DNA from: Cyanobacteria bacterium FACHB-DQ100 | GTDB lineage: Bacteria > Cyanobacteriota > Cyanobacteriia > Leptolyngbyales > Leptolyngbyaceae | Reading direction: 5' to 3' | Assembly (NCBI GenBank): GCA_014695195.1 | Contig: JACJNW010000037.1 | Coordinates: 62,001-126,000 of the forward strand | Length of the DNA stretch: 64,000 nucleotides | In this document: positions 60,315 to 64,000 of the stretch, piece after piece | How positions within the stretch are numbered: position 1 is the stretch's first letter | How the letters are laid out: each line of letters starts with the position of its first letter | Translations under genes and position numbers: made by a program | Notes under the pieces: model-generated | What the model was told of the DNA's origin: nothing | What the model saw: the letters and a program-made list of their open reading frames with translations, nothing else | The model's database searches: none

Positions 60315-60403
60315 GGCTAACGTTCCGCCTCACCCGCCGCTAGTAAGCTCTTGGACTCAACCAACCAATGTTATGCGGTCGGTGTGCAGGCGGATTGTTA
60401 GGC
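60315..60403 (-). repeat. attC site of SDR cassette
   Basis: On the minus strand GCCTAAC, then CCGCCTGCACACCGACCGC, a loop with CATTGGTTGGTTGAGTCC, then GCGGCGGGTGAGGCGGA and GTTAGCC. Structure and position just after the SDR stop match an integron attC (one mismatch in the right core). Confidence 0.65.
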
Positions 60404-60417
60404 ATGAAGCGCAGTTA

Positions 60418-61170
60418 TTAAGTGAGATTCAGCCCCCCATCTGAAATTAAAATCTCTCCTGTCAAATAGTGGCTCGAAATCAACATCGAAGCCACTTGCG
60501 CGATCTCCTCAGGTTGTGCCCCCCGTCCCATTGGAGATCGCTCTTCCCATAGCTTTCGGGCTGCTGTCCAATTTTTGCTCATCGGAGTCTCTACTAAACC
60601 TGGTGCGATCGCATTCACACGAATTTGGGGGGCAAGACTCAATGCAAGCAGCTTTGTCATGTGGTTTAGAGCCGCTTTACTTGCAGAATATGGGATTGAG
60701 GCTCCTTTTGGGCGAATCCCAGCATGAGAACTAATATTGAGAATGCAGCTAGGACATTCACGACTAGAGGACTGACGTAGTGCATCTTCAGCCTCTGCGA
60801 TGAGTGTCCAAGGTGCAATGACGTTGACTTCGTACAGATCGCGCCAAATCTCTGGTGTCGCTTCTTTGAGGGATGTATGTGGAATTGTGGCACTAATCCC
60901 TGCATTATTGACCAACACATCTATTCGCTGGTGATGCGATAAGACTCTAGCAATCAAATCACGAGCCTGACCCTGATCGGACAAATCAGCTTGGAAATAA
61001 GATGCACTGGGATACACTGTCGCCAATGACTGCCCAACTGACACCGATGACCTGGAGTGAAAAACAACAATAAACCCATCTTCGGCAAGCCGCTTTGCGA
61101 TCGCCATCCCAATTCCTGATGTCGAACCCGTCACCAGTGCAACTCTCTTTTCGCTTCCCTTTTCAGTCAC
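60418..61170 (-). CDS. SDR-family oxidoreductase, integron cassette gene
   Basis: A 250-residue short-chain dehydrogenase with the NAD(P) motif VALVTGSTSGIGMAIAKRLA, NNAG in DVLVNNAGISATI, catalytic Ser in CILNISSHAGI, and YSASKAALNHMTKLLA (YxxxK). It ends with GEILISDGGLNLT. Likely a 3-oxoacyl-type or sugar reductase; substrate unknown. It is enclosed by attC-like sites on both sides in the cassette arrangement, so it was likely acquired as an integron cassette. Confidence 0.85.
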   Translation of the reverse strand: MTEKGSEKRVALVTGSTSGIGMAIAKRLAEDGFIVVFHSRSSVSVGQSLATVYPSASYFQADLSDQGQARDLIARVLSHHQRIDVLVNNAGISATIPHTSLKEATPEIWRDLYEVNVIAPWTLIAEAEDALRQSSSRECPSCILNISSHAGIRPKGASIPYSASKAALNHMTKLLALSLAPQIRVNAIAPGLVETPMSKNWTAARKLWEERSPMGRGAQPEEIAQVASMLISSHYLTGEILISDGGLNLT

Positions 61171-61206
61171 AATCTGACACTTCTCATCTTCCTTGAGTTT
61201 AATTCT

Positions 61207-61286
61207 GCCTAACGACCAAGCTCACCGGACGCAGACAACCTCTCGACCAACCAATCTCATCGTTCCGGTGCAGCAACTTGTTAGGT
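61207..61286 (-). repeat. attC site of the VOC-like cassette
   Basis: On the minus strand ACCTAAC, GTTGCTGCACCGGAACG, a loop GATTGGTTGGTCGAGAGG, then GTCCGGTGAGCTTGGTC and GTTAGGC. Both RYYYAAC and GTTRRRY cores are intact, with the imperfect palindrome typical of attC sites. Confidence 0.78.
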
Positions 61287-61298
61287 GGCGACTTTACG

Positions 61299-61964
61299 CT
61301 ACCAATTCATAACAAGCGGCAACTGAGGTCGGAAATCTACCTGTTTCCCCTGCATTTCTCCATCAAACCCAAGCTCTATACAGTACTCTGCTCCTCCTCG
61401 TAGCTTTATCTGATTGGTATCAACCACTGCTTGAAGTTCGGGTGACAAACTATTTGCAGCAGGACTGACCAACTCTACACGAGTAATTTCGCGTAAACCA
61501 ATACCATGATCTAGAGGTTGTGACTTCTCAACAGGATATCGATCTGGACGTTGACCAAATGGAGTCTGGAACAGCCATGGCTCAGTCAACACATCACTAT
61601 TCTTTCCCACCTCAATACTCATTGTTTTAGGCAAATAAGGTGGGCGATATGCCCAACTGGAAAATGCAACTGTGTCACCAATGACCGGGCGCAGACAGAT
61701 CCCAAATGGACATGCACCATCGTTCCGATGCGTCCATCGCTCCCAAAGACGAGTGGAACGGATTAGCTCAGACCTTGCCTCTTCTGGATCATGAATCCAC
61801 AACAACTCCAACATTGCGTTATGAAAAAAGAAACGGCGATTAGTTGTGCCCTGCCCAGGATGCGTACTAGAGGTTCCCTCCACCAAACCGAATGATACTA
61901 GGCGCTCAGCTTCGTAAGCACCAATATCAGTCCAGATAAAGAGATGATCGAATTCAAATGTCAT
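61299..61964 (-). CDS. Glyoxalase/VOC-like protein, integron cassette gene
   Basis: A 221-residue protein starting MTFEFDHLFIWTDIGAYEAE with GQGTTNRRFFFHNAMLELLW, typical of glyoxalase-like VOC proteins. Substrate is unknown. The stop is 13 bases from the intact attC at 61,207, the usual cassette spacing. The upstream half-site at 62,061 marks its left recombination point. Confidence 0.75.
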   Translation of the reverse strand: MTFEFDHLFIWTDIGAYEAERLVSFGLVEGTSSTHPGQGTTNRRFFFHNAMLELLWIHDPEEARSELIRSTRLWERWTHRNDGACPFGICLRPVIGDTVAFSSWAYRPPYLPKTMSIEVGKNSDVLTEPWLFQTPFGQRPDRYPVEKSQPLDHGIGLREITRVELVSPAANSLSPELQAVVDTNQIKLRGGAEYCIELGFDGEMQGKQVDFRPQLPLVMNW

Positions 61965-62060
61965 AGTTTCAGAGCCATCTGAGGATGGGCTTACTCAACG
62001 TCCTAAGTTTAATGAATCCAACAGACACGTTCCAAGCACCGCCAACACCAATGACTCAAG

Positions 62061-62087
62061 CCAGCTAACGACCTGAGCTGAACCGCC
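62061..62087 (-). repeat. Half attC (right simple site)
   Basis: On the minus strand GGCGGTTCAGCTCAGGTC followed by GTTAGCT. Matches the 3' half of the other attC sites, as expected at the left edge of a cassette after loss of the preceding one. Confidence 0.5.
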
Positions 62088-62102
62088 CTGAGTAAAGGCT
62101 CG

Positions 62103-62886
62103 ATGCCCAGAAAAATCATCATCCTGGGGGCAAATACGGGGGCTGGAAAATCTGTTCGGATTAGCGAGGATTTAATTCGCGAGTGGATCGCTCAAGGCGG
62201 AAACGTTATTGTCCTGGGGATGCTGAATTCTCTCGGCTTTCAGAATGCGAAACGCTTCGATATTCCCCATATTGGGCATTACAATCTTGCTGATCCTGAT
62301 CAGCGAAAAGCCTTCTATAACGATATTTCATATCGCCCTAGACGAGGCAAATCAATGCTTGGAGCAGCTGCTCTTTGGCGGGACGCTCGGAGATAAACAG
62401 CCTGCAATATTGGAGCGATTTAGCGAAATTGCAGCGAAGGCGAGTCAGAATGGCGCGATCGTGGCAGCAGAAGCTGAAGTATACGATCGCTCGATTAACT
62501 TCCTCAAAGCAGTTTCAGGCATTGAAGAAACGCAATATTTCAAGCATTGGCGCAATTCCGCCCCGTGGAATATCCGGATCGGCTCCGGCAATTTGTCGGG
62601 CTTTCTGCCGTCCCTGGGCGACCCGCTCGGCGCGAATGGCGAGCCGATCAGAAAATTTCTATATGTCACCTCATCCCAGAAAAACGCTCGAATCGTAAAG
62701 CGCATCTATCGTCTGCGTTATCCGAATAAGCGCATTGAGCGCATCGACTCGGAGACAAATCGAGAAGGGGCATTCGATTCATTTTTCGATGATCCAACAG
62801 CCTACTTGCAAGAAGCAGATTTGGATATTCTGATCCTTTCCCCTTCAGCAAGAACAGGGGTTTCGATCGAGTGGGAAGGCTTCTAT
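62103..62886 (+). pseudogene. Frameshifted plasmid-replication helicase fragment
   Basis: Frame 1 (from ATG 62,103) reads KIIILGANTGAGKSVRISED with a full Walker A. Near 62,310-62,330 the frame changes to one reading HIALDEANQCLEQLLFGGTL (Walker B DEAN). It goes on to YVTSSQKNARIVKRIYRLRY and ILSPSARTGVSIE. The order resembles the helicase half of CyRepA1-like initiators, including the last SPSARTG against SPTIGSG of the element's Rep. It is cut at about 62,886 by the next gene's end. Confidence 0.65.
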
Positions 62887-62888
62887 GC

Positions 62889-63254
62889 TTATCTACCCGA
62901 ATTGTTCTTGAACGCTTTCATCTGTGCATCCACAGCATTCATGTAGCCCTGATCCTGCAAAATGCTCTGCGGCAGTAGATTTGCCTTGATCGCCACTTGT
63001 ACCACATCATTTGCCGTTAGAGTTCCTTGGTTACATCCATCCGCAAAGGCTCCATAGCTACGCAAGCCCTGCGCCCGGAGACGACCTTGGTATGCAGCAT
63101 ACACTAAGTCATACGGCGTTAGAGGCGGAACGGCTGCCGCTGTCGCAACGGGAGCAGTCGTTGCATTCGTCGGGGTTGATTCTGCTCGCACGATCGGCAT
63201 CGGAAGCAGAACAGTAGTCAGGAGCAGTCCCAGCATGAGTTTCCAATGATTCAT
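62889..63254 (-). CDS. Secreted protein of unknown function (121 aa)
   Basis: From the ATG at 63,254: a signal peptide MNHWKLMLGLLLTTVLLPMP (cleavage near VRA-ES), a Thr/Ala linker and a helical domain PYDLVYAAYQGRLRAQGLRS, NDVVQVAIKANLLPQSILQD. Its 3' end abuts the broken helicase. Family not recognised. Confidence 0.65.
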   Translation of the reverse strand: MNHWKLMLGLLLTTVLLPMPIVRAESTPTNATTAPVATAAAVPPLTPYDLVYAAYQGRLRAQGLRSYGAFADGCNQGTLTANDVVQVAIKANLLPQSILQDQGYMNAVDAQMKAFKNNSGR

Positions 63255-63379
63255 GTCCTTTCTCCTAAGCATTCGTTGAGTTAGCGCACGTGTTAGCGAG
63301 CTAGTTTTACAGCTTAGAGGATGTCTCAGCCGTTGAAAAGTGGTCAGAACACTAAAGCCATCCTCTCAAGGTTTGAACA

Positions 63380-63528
63380 ATGGAAGAATCTTTAGTCGAT
63401 CTATTAGTGAACTCTGAACCCGCGATCGCGCCCATGACGATACGATCGAGGCATGGCTGATTCTGGCGTTCATGATTGGGCTAGTGGCTTGGGGACTTAT
63501 GGGAGAGCGGCGTGATCCGGGAAGATGA
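63380..63528 (+). pseudogene. MEE-type microprotein with 4-base duplication
   Basis: MEESLVDLLVNSEPAIAPMT followed by an inserted repeat (CGATACGAT for CGAT) that shifts the frame; removing four bases restores IEAWLILAFMIGLVAWGLM and GERRDPGR then stop. Confidence 0.6.
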
Positions 63529-63819
63529 TCTTAGGTTGGGGATGCGATCGGGCTGAATACTTCAGAGAATTGAGTCGCGTTCTAGACATGTGGGTCAGCG
63601 TGATTGAATGGCTCTTCTGACGGAAATCTTTAGAAAGCCAGCCACAGGTATCAGACGACAGCATTTGTTCTGTGCTGCCTTTTGCTCAATGTTTTTGATC
63701 GGGGTGCAATTTTTTTCGATTTAGAGCACGCTAGGAATAGGTCGTATTGGGGGAGAACACGATGAATCTGCATCCTGCTCCTTGCACGCGTGAGCGACGA
63801 TTTTCCATAGGACAATCAA

Positions 63820-64000
63820 TTACGGCAGCGCCTCTCCAAACTGACCCACTTCGTTGGAAGCGAAGATTCGTTTGTCTGCAAGAAGAGCAGCAACAGCGGC
63901 ATGATTGAGTGGTCGCGAGAAGATGTAGCCTTGCCCGTTCTCACATCTGAGAACCTTAAGTTGAGCTAATTGTTTTTTCGTCTCCACACCCTCTGCAACC
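63820..64000 (-). CDS. EAL-domain protein, C-terminal end (5' part outside window)
   Basis: The minus-strand frame reads VAEGVETKKQLAQLKVLRCE then GQGYIFSRPLNHAAVAALLA, the last conserved part of EAL-type cyclic-di-GMP phosphodiesterases. The catalytic motif EALLR lies outside. Stop at 63,820. It probably begins well to the right. Confidence 0.85.
   Translation of the reverse strand, partial: VAEGVETKKQLAQLKVLRCENGQGYIFSRPLNHAAVAALLADKRIFASNEVGQFGEALP

Overview
The window comes from a cyanobacterium. It encodes an NDH-1 subunit (ndhH), heme oxygenase, a tocopherol pair (homogentisate phytyltransferase plus gamma-tocopherol methyltransferase), HemJ and several cyanobacterial families of unknown function, and HIP1-type GCGATCGC octamers are visibly frequent. 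The genus cannot be fixed from sequence alone.

Region 1 (1-20.9 kb) is ordinary chromosome: ndhH, MidA-like methyltransferase, RlpA, purM-rsmA, ispE, hemJ, tatC, tocopherol genes, cobW, ho1, a TVP38/flavoprotein-disulfide reductase pair and a metallophosphoesterase. It ends inside comM (yifB), which is cut after its C-terminal 400 codons.

Region 2 (20,894-45,200) is a 24.3-kb integrated element inserted in comM. It carries a cyanobacterial plasmid-type primase/helicase initiator (CyRepA1-like), a ParM/ParR partition pair with an iterated candidate centromere, a large serine recombinase, a phage terminase small subunit coupled to a small protein, an FtsK/HerA-like ATPase at the end of a coupled membrane-protein operon, and a cargo zone with a caspase-fold protease operon and an Fe-S PD-(D/E)XK nuclease. 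Both ends share the core AGCGA and carry perfect 15-bp inverted arms. Joining the ends on paper rebuilds a 50-bp dyad attP. That attP lies inside the replication gene: 61 codons at the right end (45,018-45,200) read in frame into the large left-end frame (from 20,896), giving a predicted 1431-codon Rep. Integration therefore splits both rep and comM at the same recombination event. Excision would rebuild rep and would rejoin comM at the junction. This looks like a replication/integration switch and is the main discovery candidate.

Region 3 (45.2-64 kb) is a plastic zone. A second comM fragment (its own 5' end lost to a repeat) is followed by three 130-bp MITEs, one 206-bp MITE, a group II intron fragment, IS5-type and integrase remnants, a two-cassette integron array without visible integrase, a frameshifted second replication helicase, and ordinary genes (lipid kinase, PAP2 phosphatase, pentapeptide protein, response regulator, multi-PAS hybrid kinase, TMEM175-like, SDR, EAL). 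A family of 36-52-residue one-helix microproteins starting MEE, with a shared leader, recurs seven times, once inside the element.
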